A stretch of 64,000 nucleotides of DNA from Ruegeria atlantica (GTDB taxonomy: Bacteria > Pseudomonadota > Alphaproteobacteria > Rhodobacterales > Rhodobacteraceae): contig NZ_WQCG01000001.1 in assembly GCF_013032505.1 (NCBI RefSeq), positions 930,001-994,000 of the forward strand. Direction: 5' to 3'. The notes beneath the pieces are model-generated. The model was not told the DNA's origin. It was given only the letters and a program-made list of their open reading frames with translations, and ran no database searches. The position numbers were made by a program, and so were the translations under genes. This document shows, piece after piece, positions 53,127-60,654 of the stretch; within the stretch, counting starts at the first letter, position 1; every line of letters starts with the position of its first letter.

Positions 53127-53246
53127 GAGATGCCCCAAATTGGTTACGCCCCAATCTGGTCAGATAATCCTTAACAAATAGCCAAAAAAAGCGATGCGCT
53201 GAGGAGAATTTGGAAGAGTCTCATTATGGAAGTATTTGTTGTCGCA

Positions 53247-54806
53247 CTAGAAATCTGTCGGCGCGCCACCTTCGGCCTTTCGGCGGGCGACGAAATCCGC
53301 CAGCTCCTCGCGGATTCCGTCATCTAGCGGCGGGGGCTCAAAGCTGGTTACAATTTCCTTGAACATGTGGTGGGCGCGCTCTGCCGTCCAGATACCACCG
53401 GCCACGTCCCAACCTTCGTAGTTTTTCCAATCACTCAGGAAGGGTTGATAGAATGCAGAGGTGTAGCGGTCCTGGGTATGCTGGACGCCAAAGAAGTGAC
53501 CATCGTTTCCAACGGCCTTGATCGCATCCAATGCGATTTCGTCAGGGCCTGTCGCGGTGACCTCGGGCTGCATATACCTTTGGATTTGCTGCAAGATCTC
53601 ACAGTCCATGATAAATTTCTCGGGGCTGGCGATCAGCCCGCCCTCAAGCCACCCGGCCGCGTGATACACCATGTTGGTGCCCGATTGCACCGCAGCCCAG
53701 AGCGAGTTCGATGTCTCCCAAACCGATTGCCCGTCTGGCACGTTCGCGGCACACACGCCTGATGAACGCATCGGCAGACCATAGTAACGCGCCATCTGGC
53801 CGGTCATTTGGGTCGAGCGCATGTACTCAGGTGTCCCAAACGCAGGTGCGCCGGATTTCATGTCAACGTTGGACGTGAAGGTCCCGACAACACAGGGAAT
53901 TCCAGGTCGGACATATTGGAACAGCGCGATTGCGCAAAGCGCCTCGGCCAGAGATTGCGCAACCGCGCCCGCCATCGTAACCGGCGCCATCGCACCTGCC
54001 AGCGTGAACGGAGTCACGACAATCGCCTGCCCGCGCCGCGCTAGGCGCAAACAGCCGTCAATCATCGGATGATCATGTTTCAACGGCGAGGTCGAGTTGA
54101 TATTGGTATACATCCTCGGGGTCGCCTCGAACTCTTCATGGCTGTGACCCCCAGCGATCCGCACCATCTCCATCACGTCCTCAACTCGCTCTTTGCCCAG
54201 CGAATAGGCGTGCATTGCCTTGTCGGTGAGCGTCAGCTTGTCATAGAGAACGTCCAGATGCCGGACGCTGGCGTGGATATCGACAGGCTCAACCGGGTAG
54301 CCCCCGGCAAAGTGGATACAGTTGAAATACTGCGTCAGCTTCAGCAGATTCCGGCACATCTCACGGTTACCGGCCACCTTGGTCCCGATCTCAAGATCCC
54401 AGTAATTCGGCGGAGAGGAGACGTTCCCGAACAGCAGGGTTTTGCCACCAACCTCAATCGTCTTGTCAGGGTTTCGTGGCGTGATCGTAAACTTTGACGG
54501 CGCTTTGGCCACCATTTCCATCACGAAATCCCGGCCCATGCGAACGTTGTCGCCATTGATCGTACAGCCGGCCTCTTTCAGGATGCCGAGGGCTTCTTCG
54601 TTGTAAAACTCGATACCGATCTCTTCGAGGATGCGCATTGCTCCTTCGTGGATCGCTTCGATGCCAGCTTGATCCAGCGGTTCGGTGGGTTTGTCGATGT
54701 TGATTGGCGGATTCCACGGCATTTGGTCGATCACCGCGCTGCCCCTGCGTGCTGCGGCACCGGCCCGTCCCCCTCCGCGACGTTTGCGAGTTTGTGTGTC
54801 AGCCAT
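53247..54806 (-). CDS. MttB-family methyltransferase (trimethylamine methyltransferase-like, non-pyrrolysine)
   Basis: A 519-residue TIM-barrel protein of the MttB superfamily. The start MADTQTRKRRGGG gives an Arg/Gly-rich tail; a longer frame from 54839 is less likely. Conserved blocks include LEEIGIEFYNEEAL and FTLAGAMAPVTMAGA, then NMVYHAAGWLEGGLIAS near residue 400. There is no in-frame UAG for pyrrolysine. Such non-Pyl members demethylate glycine betaine, proline betaine or other quaternary amines with a corrinoid protein. No corrinoid protein gene is adjacent. The substrate is unknown. Confidence 0.85.
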   Translation of the reverse strand: MADTQTRKRRGGGRAGAAARRGSAVIDQMPWNPPINIDKPTEPLDQAGIEAIHEGAMRILEEIGIEFYNEEALGILKEAGCTINGDNVRMGRDFVMEMVAKAPSKFTITPRNPDKTIEVGGKTLLFGNVSSPPNYWDLEIGTKVAGNREMCRNLLKLTQYFNCIHFAGGYPVEPVDIHASVRHLDVLYDKLTLTDKAMHAYSLGKERVEDVMEMVRIAGGHSHEEFEATPRMYTNINSTSPLKHDHPMIDGCLRLARRGQAIVVTPFTLAGAMAPVTMAGAVAQSLAEALCAIALFQYVRPGIPCVVGTFTSNVDMKSGAPAFGTPEYMRSTQMTGQMARYYGLPMRSSGVCAANVPDGQSVWETSNSLWAAVQSGTNMVYHAAGWLEGGLIASPEKFIMDCEILQQIQRYMQPEVTATGPDEIALDAIKAVGNDGHFFGVQHTQDRYTSAFYQPFLSDWKNYEGWDVAGGIWTAERAHHMFKEIVTSFEPPPLDDGIREELADFVARRKAEGGAPTDF

Positions 54807-54926
54807 TGGAACCCTCCGGAACTTGCTTTCTTCAAGCAAGCCCCGAAGTCAGGGCAATCGCCGCTCTGTCTGCGACACACTCTGTCGGTTTTTCAACTCG
54901 AACCGTCGAAATCGGCCATCAGTTGG

Positions 54927-55619
54927 TCAGTTTTCGGCCAACCAGGCGGGAATGTGACCGATATCTGGGAGCACCACATCCGCCATCGGCGCAAGCGCTT
55001 CGGCCGGGGCCAACCCGGTCAGCACCCCGATTGTGGTCATACCAGCGGCACGCCCAGCCTGAAGGTCATGCAAACTGTCACCAACCATAGCCACACGAGC
55101 CGGTTCGACGCCGACATGCGCGGCAAAAGCGATCAATTGCCCTGGTCCAGGTTTGAACCCATGGCCGCTATCGTACCCGGCAACAAAATCGAAGTGATCG
55201 CGAATCCCGACTGAAGCCAGATGTTGCAACGCGGGCATTTCCCCGTCATTCGTGGCCACACCTAATTTAAGGCCCGCCTCCCGCAAAGCGTCCAGGAATG
55301 GAACCAATGGAACAGCCGGGGCCTGCGTCGCCGTCGCCGATTCCATGTTGAGAATGTCGACTAGCTCATCGCTGGGCATATCCGGGAAAAACGGCGCGAG
55401 GGCTTCGGCGATCTCTTCAACGGTCCCTGCAATTACAATGCTGTCGTCGGAATATTTCTCAGTGATCGGATCAAAGCCGATGGCGCGACCAAGTTCGGCC
55501 GCGCGCTTTGGGTCCCCGTTTGACATCTTTTCCAACACGCTGCGTCCGAAACCACCCCAAGTGTCCGCGAAGTCAAATAGTGTTCCGTCCTTGTCGAACA
55601 AGATCGCGTCGATGGGCAT
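54927..55619 (-). CDS. HAD family hydrolase (phosphoglycolate-phosphatase-like)
   Basis: A 230-residue haloacid dehalogenase-type phosphatase. Motif I is LFDKDGTLFD with the nucleophile Asp, motif II the Thr in GVATNDGE, motif III the Lys in HGFKPGPGQ and motif IV GDSLHDLQAG. A helical cap is inserted after motif I. It resembles Gph/PpaX-like phosphatases acting on small phosphorylated metabolites. It is about 120 bases upstream of the MttB-like gene on the same strand and 25 bases downstream of the DUF3572 gene. Substrate unknown. Confidence 0.88.
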   Translation of the reverse strand: MPIDAILFDKDGTLFDFADTWGGFGRSVLEKMSNGDPKRAAELGRAIGFDPITEKYSDDSIVIAGTVEEIAEALAPFFPDMPSDELVDILNMESATATQAPAVPLVPFLDALREAGLKLGVATNDGEMPALQHLASVGIRDHFDFVAGYDSGHGFKPGPGQLIAFAAHVGVEPARVAMVGDSLHDLQAGRAAGMTTIGVLTGLAPAEALAPMADVVLPDIGHIPAWLAEN

Positions 55620-55644
55620 TGCATGCTCCTGTCAGTGTATTGTT

Positions 55645-55929
55645 TCATGTCCAGTGAACATCACCGCCACCAGACAATACAGCCCGTGCCTGACCCGGCA
55701 GATCATAGGGCACGGAATTGGCGTCACAAAAAGCGATCACCCACGAATCGTCAAGCATCAAGAATTCAAGAACCGAACTCAGGAATTCCGCCTCTGATGC
55801 GCGGGCCCGCAAATCATCGGTCGATGCGCCCGTCGAGCCCAGAAAAATCGGCAGCAACTCGTCATTTCCGACCAGCCACCCAAGGACGTTCAGGGCAAGC
55901 GTTTCGGCGGATTGGGCGGTGATCGGCAT
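55645..55929 (-). CDS. DUF3572 family protein
   Basis: A 94-residue small helical protein recognised as DUF3572, common in Rhizobiales and Rhodobacterales. Typical features are AETLALNVLGWLVGNDELLP followed by FLGSTGAS and, near the C-terminus, DDSWVIAFCDANSVPYD. There is no signal peptide or membrane segment. It lies between the HAD phosphatase and the divergent PleD-like cyclase, a common arrangement in Rhodobacterales genomes. Function unknown. Confidence 0.85.
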   Translation of the reverse strand: MPITAQSAETLALNVLGWLVGNDELLPIFLGSTGASTDDLRARASEAEFLSSVLEFLMLDDSWVIAFCDANSVPYDLPGQARAVLSGGGDVHWT

Positions 55930-56016
55930 AAAAAGGCCTCGGAAGTGCAGTTGGAAAGGGTTTGTTAACCAGACTCATAAACACTTTGGCAACGCATGCA
56001 ATCAACGGTGACTGAT

Positions 56017-57405
56017 ATGTCCGTGCAGGGAACCATCCTTGTCCTCGACGGGACTTCGACCAATCGCATTATGCTAAAGGTCCAGTTGACGGCGGCGTGG
56101 TATCACGTGGTTCAGGCTGAAAAGCTGCATGGTCTGGCCGGGCTACTGCGGCGAACGCACCCCGATTTGGTGCTGGTTGCACAAACGTTGCCCGACGGCT
56201 CGTCAGCAGACGTCAAAAGACTAGTGGTAGCCAACCCGGAACTGGGGGATGTTCCGGTCGTCGCGATCGCGCCGCAGAACGACAAAGCCGCAAGACTGCA
56301 AGCATTGGCAGACGGGCTGGATGATGTGCTGACCGCCCCCTTCAAGGACACATTGCTCTTGGCCCGAATTCGCAGCCTTCTGCGCGCGCGTGCTGATACT
56401 CAAGAGCTTCAATTAGGCAACGGATCGCACCCAATTGGATTTGCTGAACCGGCCGCCACGTTGATTGCCCCGCCCAAACAGGCTCATGTGGCCATACTTA
56501 CCCAAACTGCCAGGATCGGAACACTGTGGAAGACCGCGTTGTCGGGGCGATCGCGACACAGCCTCAGAAACCATCTGGCTTCGAACATGCGTGCATTGTT
56601 GTCAGGATCGGTGCCAGACGCGATCCTGATCGAAATCGGAACAAGCGCCGCGGGTCTGAATACACTGGCCGATTTAAAGTCGAGGGGGGCAACTCGGCAC
56701 ACGGTTTTGATCGCCGTCTTGGCGGATCACGACGCCGGATTAGCGTGCGAAGCGCTGGATCGTGGTGCCGACGCCGTTTGCATGGACGGGTTCTGCGCCG
56801 AAGAGGTTCAGTTGCAACTAGACAATCAGGTTGCGCGAAAGGCACGCATGGACCGGATGCGCGCTACGTTAAAACGTGGGCTTGCCGAATCGTGGGTTGA
56901 TCCGCTGACCGGGCTGCACAATCGTCGCTATGCCATGCAAGCGATGAATCAGATGGCGCGGCAGCCTTCGCGAACCGGTCACGGTTTTGTTGTGATGCTG
57001 GCAGATCTGGATCACTTTAAGACCATCAATGACCGCTTTGGGCACGTCAGCGGCGACCGGGTTTTGACCGAGGCTGCAATGCGCATGAAGCGTACGGTTG
57101 GATCAGCTGGGTTTGTCGCGCGTATTGGGGGAGAGGAGTTTATGATTGGCCTGCCCGACAGCTCTCCGACTGGGGCGATAGAATTGGCCAAAACCCTGCG
57201 CGACTGTATCAGCAAAACACCCTTTTCTCTGCCCGATGCTTCAGCCCCGGTGCCCGTGACCATCAGCATCGGCCTGACGGCTCCAAATCCGCCCCTGACC
57301 CATAGCGAGCCGTTGGAACAATTGCTGAAATCGGCCGATAGCGCACTTTACGCAGCCAAGAAGGCGGGCCGCAATCAAGTAAGGGTCAGGCAGAGCGCTG
57401 CCTGA
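56017..57405 (+). CDS. PleD-like diguanylate cyclase with two degenerate receiver domains
   Basis: A 462-residue protein. The ATG at 56017 (MSVQGTILVLDG) matches PleD-type starts; the ATG at 55996 would add seven residues. Receiver 1 keeps one acidic-pocket Asp (D11) but has Gly instead of the second and Ala (A55 in VLVAQTLPD) at the phosphorylation site; the Lys of the KP motif is Ala. Receiver 2 has Glu (LIEIGT). The GGDEF domain has an intact RIGGEEFMI, with no RxxD inhibitory site. It makes cyclic di-GMP, probably not by phosphorylation control. Confidence 0.87.
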   Translation: MSVQGTILVLDGTSTNRIMLKVQLTAAWYHVVQAEKLHGLAGLLRRTHPDLVLVAQTLPDGSSADVKRLVVANPELGDVPVVAIAPQNDKAARLQALADGLDDVLTAPFKDTLLLARIRSLLRARADTQELQLGNGSHPIGFAEPAATLIAPPKQAHVAILTQTARIGTLWKTALSGRSRHSLRNHLASNMRALLSGSVPDAILIEIGTSAAGLNTLADLKSRGATRHTVLIAVLADHDAGLACEALDRGADAVCMDGFCAEEVQLQLDNQVARKARMDRMRATLKRGLAESWVDPLTGLHNRRYAMQAMNQMARQPSRTGHGFVVMLADLDHFKTINDRFGHVSGDRVLTEAAMRMKRTVGSAGFVARIGGEEFMIGLPDSSPTGAIELAKTLRDCISKTPFSLPDASAPVPVTISIGLTAPNPPLTHSEPLEQLLKSADSALYAAKKAGRNQVRVRQSAA

Positions 57406-57410
57406 AACCT

Positions 57411-57884
57411 TCAGTCCTTTTTCTTATGGCCACGCGGACCTCGTTTGACGACCTCTTCCAACCGATCGGCATAGACCAAACGTTCTTCATCGCTCATGGC
57501 GACGACCCGCGCCAGCCACTCTTGCTGCAGGGCATCCTGCAGGTCCGCCATGGATTGCGCCTGCTGGTCCAACAGGGCCTGAACATCCGCCGCTTCGAAC
57601 GGGGTTGCCCGTAATGCAGCGCTGAGTTGTGCAAAATCCTGGGATCGGTTGTTGGCCCCTTTTTTGTGACGGTCGAATAGCTCGCCGCGCATAGCTTTCC
57701 GCTCTTCTTTTGGCAGCGCACGATACAGCGCCGAGCCGAAGCCCGGTGGTGATTTTGCATGATCCCCGCCTTTGACCCGCAGCACGGTCCCCAGCGCGAC
57801 GCCGACAACCAGCAGGTTCAAGGCCAGCGAGATGACAAGCAAAACTGAAATCCAGCGGCTTTTGGGTTTGGGGCTATCGCTCAT
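57411..57884 (-). CDS. Periplasmic Spy/CnrX-like sensor protein (heavy-metal sensor family)
   Basis: A 157-residue protein with an N-terminal membrane anchor (about residues 11-32, WISVLLVISLALNLLVVGVA) and a helical periplasmic domain rich in charged residues. Features include PPGFGSALYRALPKEERKAM and the pattern ADVQALLDQQAQSMADLQ, typical of Spy, CpxP, ZraP and CnrX. It begins in ATGA-like overlap with the small membrane protein encoded upstream. Together with the ECF sigma factor it recalls the CnrYXH arrangement, in which CnrX senses metal and CnrY is the anti-sigma factor. Confidence 0.82.
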   Translation of the reverse strand: MSDSPKPKSRWISVLLVISLALNLLVVGVALGTVLRVKGGDHAKSPPGFGSALYRALPKEERKAMRGELFDRHKKGANNRSQDFAQLSAALRATPFEAADVQALLDQQAQSMADLQDALQQEWLARVVAMSDEERLVYADRLEEVVKRGPRGHKKKD

Positions 57885-58234
57885 TCGGCGTCCTCCAGAA
57901 AACTCGTATCCAGACTTAGGTCAGCGACTACGAAACTAACATCCTCTGCGTAAATGTAGTTGGCGGGATCGGGCAGAAACTCCGGTGCTGAAAAACCGAT
58001 CCAGACACCTGCCATGCTGGCCGCAACCAAACCGCCCATTCCCTGCCAACCGCCCAGACCGGTAAGCAAGCGTGCCCAACGAGGGGCTGCCTTAGGCTCA
58101 TCTGGTTGCAGTCGGCTCAACCGAACCGATTCTGCGTCGGTGAGAATCCGCACGGCCAAGTCATCCGGCAACTCCTGACGGTCTTGTCGGGCCTGGGCGA
58201 ACAACAGATCCAGATTGTCTTTGTCTTCAGTCAT
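57881..58234 (-). CDS. Putative anti-sigma factor, small single-pass membrane protein
   Basis: A 117-residue protein. The cytoplasmic N-terminus (MTEDKDNLDLLFAQARQDRQ) is acidic and helical, followed by one membrane segment at about residues 62-82 (GMGGLVAASMAGVWIGF) and a short periplasmic tail. I use the ATG at 58234 because GGGG lies 8 bases upstream; ATGs at 58240 and 58255 are alternatives. It overlaps both the ECF sigma gene and the Spy-like gene, so it is a likely anti-sigma factor (CnrY position). There is no zinc-binding HxxxCxxC. In related genomes it carries misleading names. Confidence 0.72.
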   Translation of the reverse strand: MTEDKDNLDLLFAQARQDRQELPDDLAVRILTDAESVRLSRLQPDEPKAAPRWARLLTGLGGWQGMGGLVAASMAGVWIGFSAPEFLPDPANYIYAEDVSFVVADLSLDTSFLEDAE

Positions 58235-58841
58235 CGTCATACCCCAGTTCATCACGTCGTCCGGCCAGAATCGCCGTTAACGACCGTTTTCCTCGTGCCG
58301 TCAGACTTTCCACCGCTTCCACCGAGATTCCCATGATCCCCGCGATTTCGGGGTTGGGCAATTCCTCAATATGCCGCAAAACAACGGCTTGCCGCTGCCG
58401 TTCGGGCAACTGTGACAGCGCCGTTTGCAGCGCGTCCTTGCGAGCGGCATCCTGCAAGCGATCCGCCGCACTAGCCTCTTCATCTTCGGGCTCTGGCACA
58501 TCGGCCAACCGGTCCGGCGTCTTTTTGCGGCGTAGATCAACGCACAGATTCAGCGTCACACGATAAAGCCATGTCGAAACTTTGGCCTGACCAGGCACCC
58601 AATCGGGTGCCATCTGCCACAGGCGCATCATGGCCTCTTGCGTGACATCCTCGGCCTCAGCGCGGTTGCCAAGAAACCGAAGCGCCACCGACAGGCTGCG
58701 TGGCGCAAGCCGATCAGTAAGCACGCGTGCCGCTGCAGCATCGCCATTGGCAAACTGCCTGAGCAACGCATCGTCACCCGGTTCGTTCGCGGCGTAATCC
58801 ACGCCGCGAACGTCTTGTGGAGCAGAGGTCAGGTCCTCCAT
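58227..58841 (-). CDS. ECF-type RNA polymerase sigma factor
   Basis: A 204-residue sigma-70 family protein with regions 2 and 4 only. Region 2 is LSVALRFLGNRAEAEDVTQE with WLYRVTLNLCVDLRRKK; region 4 contains LPERQRQAVVLRHIEELPNP then IMGISVEAVESLTARGKRSL, a clear helix-turn-helix. It directs RNA polymerase to specific promoters. It begins six bases after the EF-hand gene and overlaps the putative anti-sigma gene, so the four genes 59315 to 57411 form one operon. Confidence 0.93.
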   Translation of the reverse strand: MEDLTSAPQDVRGVDYAANEPGDDALLRQFANGDAAAARVLTDRLAPRSLSVALRFLGNRAEAEDVTQEAMMRLWQMAPDWVPGQAKVSTWLYRVTLNLCVDLRRKKTPDRLADVPEPEDEEASAADRLQDAARKDALQTALSQLPERQRQAVVLRHIEELPNPEIAGIMGISVEAVESLTARGKRSLTAILAGRRDELGYDDD

Positions 58842-58847
58842 CCCGCA

Positions 58848-59315
58848 TTAGCTGTCGTCAGAGTCCGCATTCCCACGTTTCTTGTGGCGTTTACCCATTC
58901 TGTCTTTTGCATCGGCAAATTCCTCTTCCGAGATGGCGCCGTCGTCGTTTGCGTCGATCCGGTCAAACATCTTGTCAGCACGGCGCGGCTTGGGCAACTC
59001 GTCCTCGCTCAGAAACCCATCCTTGTTGGCATCGTTGCGTTCAAACATCTTCGTAACACGATCGTTGACCTTTTGTTGGCCGGCGGCCTGCATCTCTTCT
59101 ACGCTCAGCTGGCCATCGCCGTCTGTGTCGGCGTTAGTGAAACGCTGATTCCGATGAGCCTGCATTTCTTCCTTGGTCACCTGCCCGTCACCGTTCGCGT
59201 CGAGCTGTTGAAAGGTCACAGGTTCGCGATCTTTACCGCCTGCGGCCAAAACGGACGTGCCGGTGATTGCCAGTGCTGACACAACGATTGCCGGAATGAA
59301 TTTGGCGCTTTTCAT
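58848..59315 (-). CDS. Secreted EF-hand calcium-binding protein (four EF-hands)
   Basis: A 155-residue protein starting MKSAKFIPAIVV with a signal peptide ending near VLAA (about residue 25). Four canonical 12-residue EF-hand loops follow: D39-E50 (DANGDGQVTKEE), D63-E74 (DTDGDGQLSVEE), D95-E106 (DANKDGFLSEDE) and D121-E132 (DANDDGAISEEE). All have the standard Ca2+-coordinating positions. The C-terminus is basic then acidic. It is probably periplasmic or exported. It lies immediately upstream of the ECF sigma gene on the same strand. Confidence 0.92.
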   Translation of the reverse strand: MKSAKFIPAIVVSALAITGTSVLAAGGKDREPVTFQQLDANGDGQVTKEEMQAHRNQRFTNADTDGDGQLSVEEMQAAGQQKVNDRVTKMFERNDANKDGFLSEDELPKPRRADKMFDRIDANDDGAISEEEFADAKDRMGKRHKKRGNADSDDS

Positions 59316-59505
59316 ATCGTTTTTCCCTTGTTTTCGCGGCGCCATTGCCGCTGCTTACATAGGTTCAAACGCAGCAGACTGAGCATTCCGTCGCGGGAAT
59401 CGAAATATTTTTCAAAACGCCTGAGCGATGCAAAGCGACGCACCCCCTTTCCCGGTAGGCCAAACAAGCGTTATACCCTCATCATTGGAACGCGCGAGTA
59501 TCAAC

Positions 59506-59904
59506 ATGACAGATCAAACGATCGACACCACCGACGTGGAAGACCGCCCGACAAAGCCTGCATTGGTCAAAGGGTTCCTTTGCCGTTGCCCCAATTGCGG
59601 TGAAGGCAAACTGTTGCACAGCTACCTCAAGGTAAACGACGAATGTTCGAAATGCGGAGAAGAGCTGTTTCACCATCGCGCCGATGACGGCCCGGCCTAT
59701 CTGACGATTTTGGTGGTGGGTCACCTCTTGGCGCCGGCGCTGCACGTCTCTTACGTCCATTGGCGGCCCGAACCCCTGACGATGTTCCTGATCTTCGCCT
59801 TTGGCTGCACAGCCCTGTCGCTGTTTTTGCTGCCTCGATTGAAAGGGGCAGTTGTCGCCTATCAATGGGCCCGCCGTATGCACGGCTTTGGCCAGTCCAA
59901 GTGA
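59506..59904 (+). CDS. DUF983 family membrane protein
   Basis: A 132-residue protein starting MTDQTIDTTD. It has an N-terminal zinc-ribbon-like region with CRCPNCGEG and a second pair in CSKCG, followed by two membrane helices. The pattern FLCRCPNCGEGKLLHSYLKV then CSKCGEELFHHRADDGPAYL is diagnostic of DUF983. The family is found across alphaproteobacteria near housekeeping genes; function is unknown. It is preceded by an ordinary intergenic region and followed 25 bases later by a NUDIX gene. Confidence 0.88.
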   Translation: MTDQTIDTTDVEDRPTKPALVKGFLCRCPNCGEGKLLHSYLKVNDECSKCGEELFHHRADDGPAYLTILVVGHLLAPALHVSYVHWRPEPLTMFLIFAFGCTALSLFLLPRLKGAVVAYQWARRMHGFGQSK

Positions 59905-59929
59905 TTCCGGATCGCGCGTTGGGCAACGG

Positions 59930-60631
59930 ATGACGGTGGACAAAACAGCTATACGGAACGCAGCGACGGTCATTGTTCTGCGGGATCGTCTGACTAATCC
60001 GTCTATTTTGATGGGACAACGCGGCGCGAATGCCGCGTTTATGCCCAACAAGTTTGTGTTCCCCGGCGGCGCTGTCGACGCATCTGATGCAGACGTGGCG
60101 CTTGTCACGGATCTACCTACTGTGTGCCGGGAACGTCTTGCTGAACAGTCGCAAGCCGGGTTGCAAACCGCCTTGGCCGTAGCCGCTATCCGAGAACTGT
60201 GGGAAGAAACGGGCCTGATCCTAGGCCAGCCTGATGACTGGGCCGGCCCGCTGACCGAAGACTGGGTAGCTTTTGCGCAGATGGGATACCGCCCATCCGC
60301 ACAGGCACTTCAGTTCGTCTTTCGGGCTGTCACCCCGCCGGGACGACCACGCCGGTTCGATGCGCGTTTTTTTCTGGTAGATGCTGCAGAAATTCAGGGC
60401 GATCTGGACGATTTCAGCCGTGCCTCGGACGAGCTGTCGCATCTGCAATGGGTTGCGCTGGATCGGGCGCGCGAATTCGACCTGCCGTTCATTACCGAGG
60501 TCGTGCTGGCCGAAATCGCGGCGCGGGTCACAGATCCAACACCGCCCAAATCCGTCCCGTTCTTTCTGAATACTGAAGAGGAAAACCTGTTCCTCAGGCT
60601 TCGTGGCTATCCCATGCCCGAAGCGGACTGA
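59930..60631 (+). CDS. NUDIX hydrolase
   Basis: A 233-residue protein starting MTVDKTAIRN. The NUDIX box is AAIRELWEETGL, with the expected REUxEExGU core; the leading glycine of the full motif is less clear. The N-terminal strand ATVIVLRD and FVFPGGAVD are typical. Such enzymes hydrolyse nucleoside diphosphates linked to other groups, including NADH, CoA or oxidised nucleotides; the exact substrate is not evident. It follows DUF983 on the same strand and is convergent with RNase J. Confidence 0.88.
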   Translation: MTVDKTAIRNAATVIVLRDRLTNPSILMGQRGANAAFMPNKFVFPGGAVDASDADVALVTDLPTVCRERLAEQSQAGLQTALAVAAIRELWEETGLILGQPDDWAGPLTEDWVAFAQMGYRPSAQALQFVFRAVTPPGRPRRFDARFFLVDAAEIQGDLDDFSRASDELSHLQWVALDRAREFDLPFITEVVLAEIAARVTDPTPPKSVPFFLNTEEENLFLRLRGYPMPEAD

Positions 60632-60654
60632 GGGCCATTGGCCCCCAGTTGAGT

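Noticed and set aside
53247..54806. Pyrrolysine-containing trimethylamine methyltransferase
   Set aside because: The reading frame has no internal UAG and is full length without one.
60632..60646. GGGCC/GGCCC hairpin as a shared terminator between the NUDIX and RNase J genes
   Set aside because: The stem is only five base pairs and no U-tract follows on either strand.
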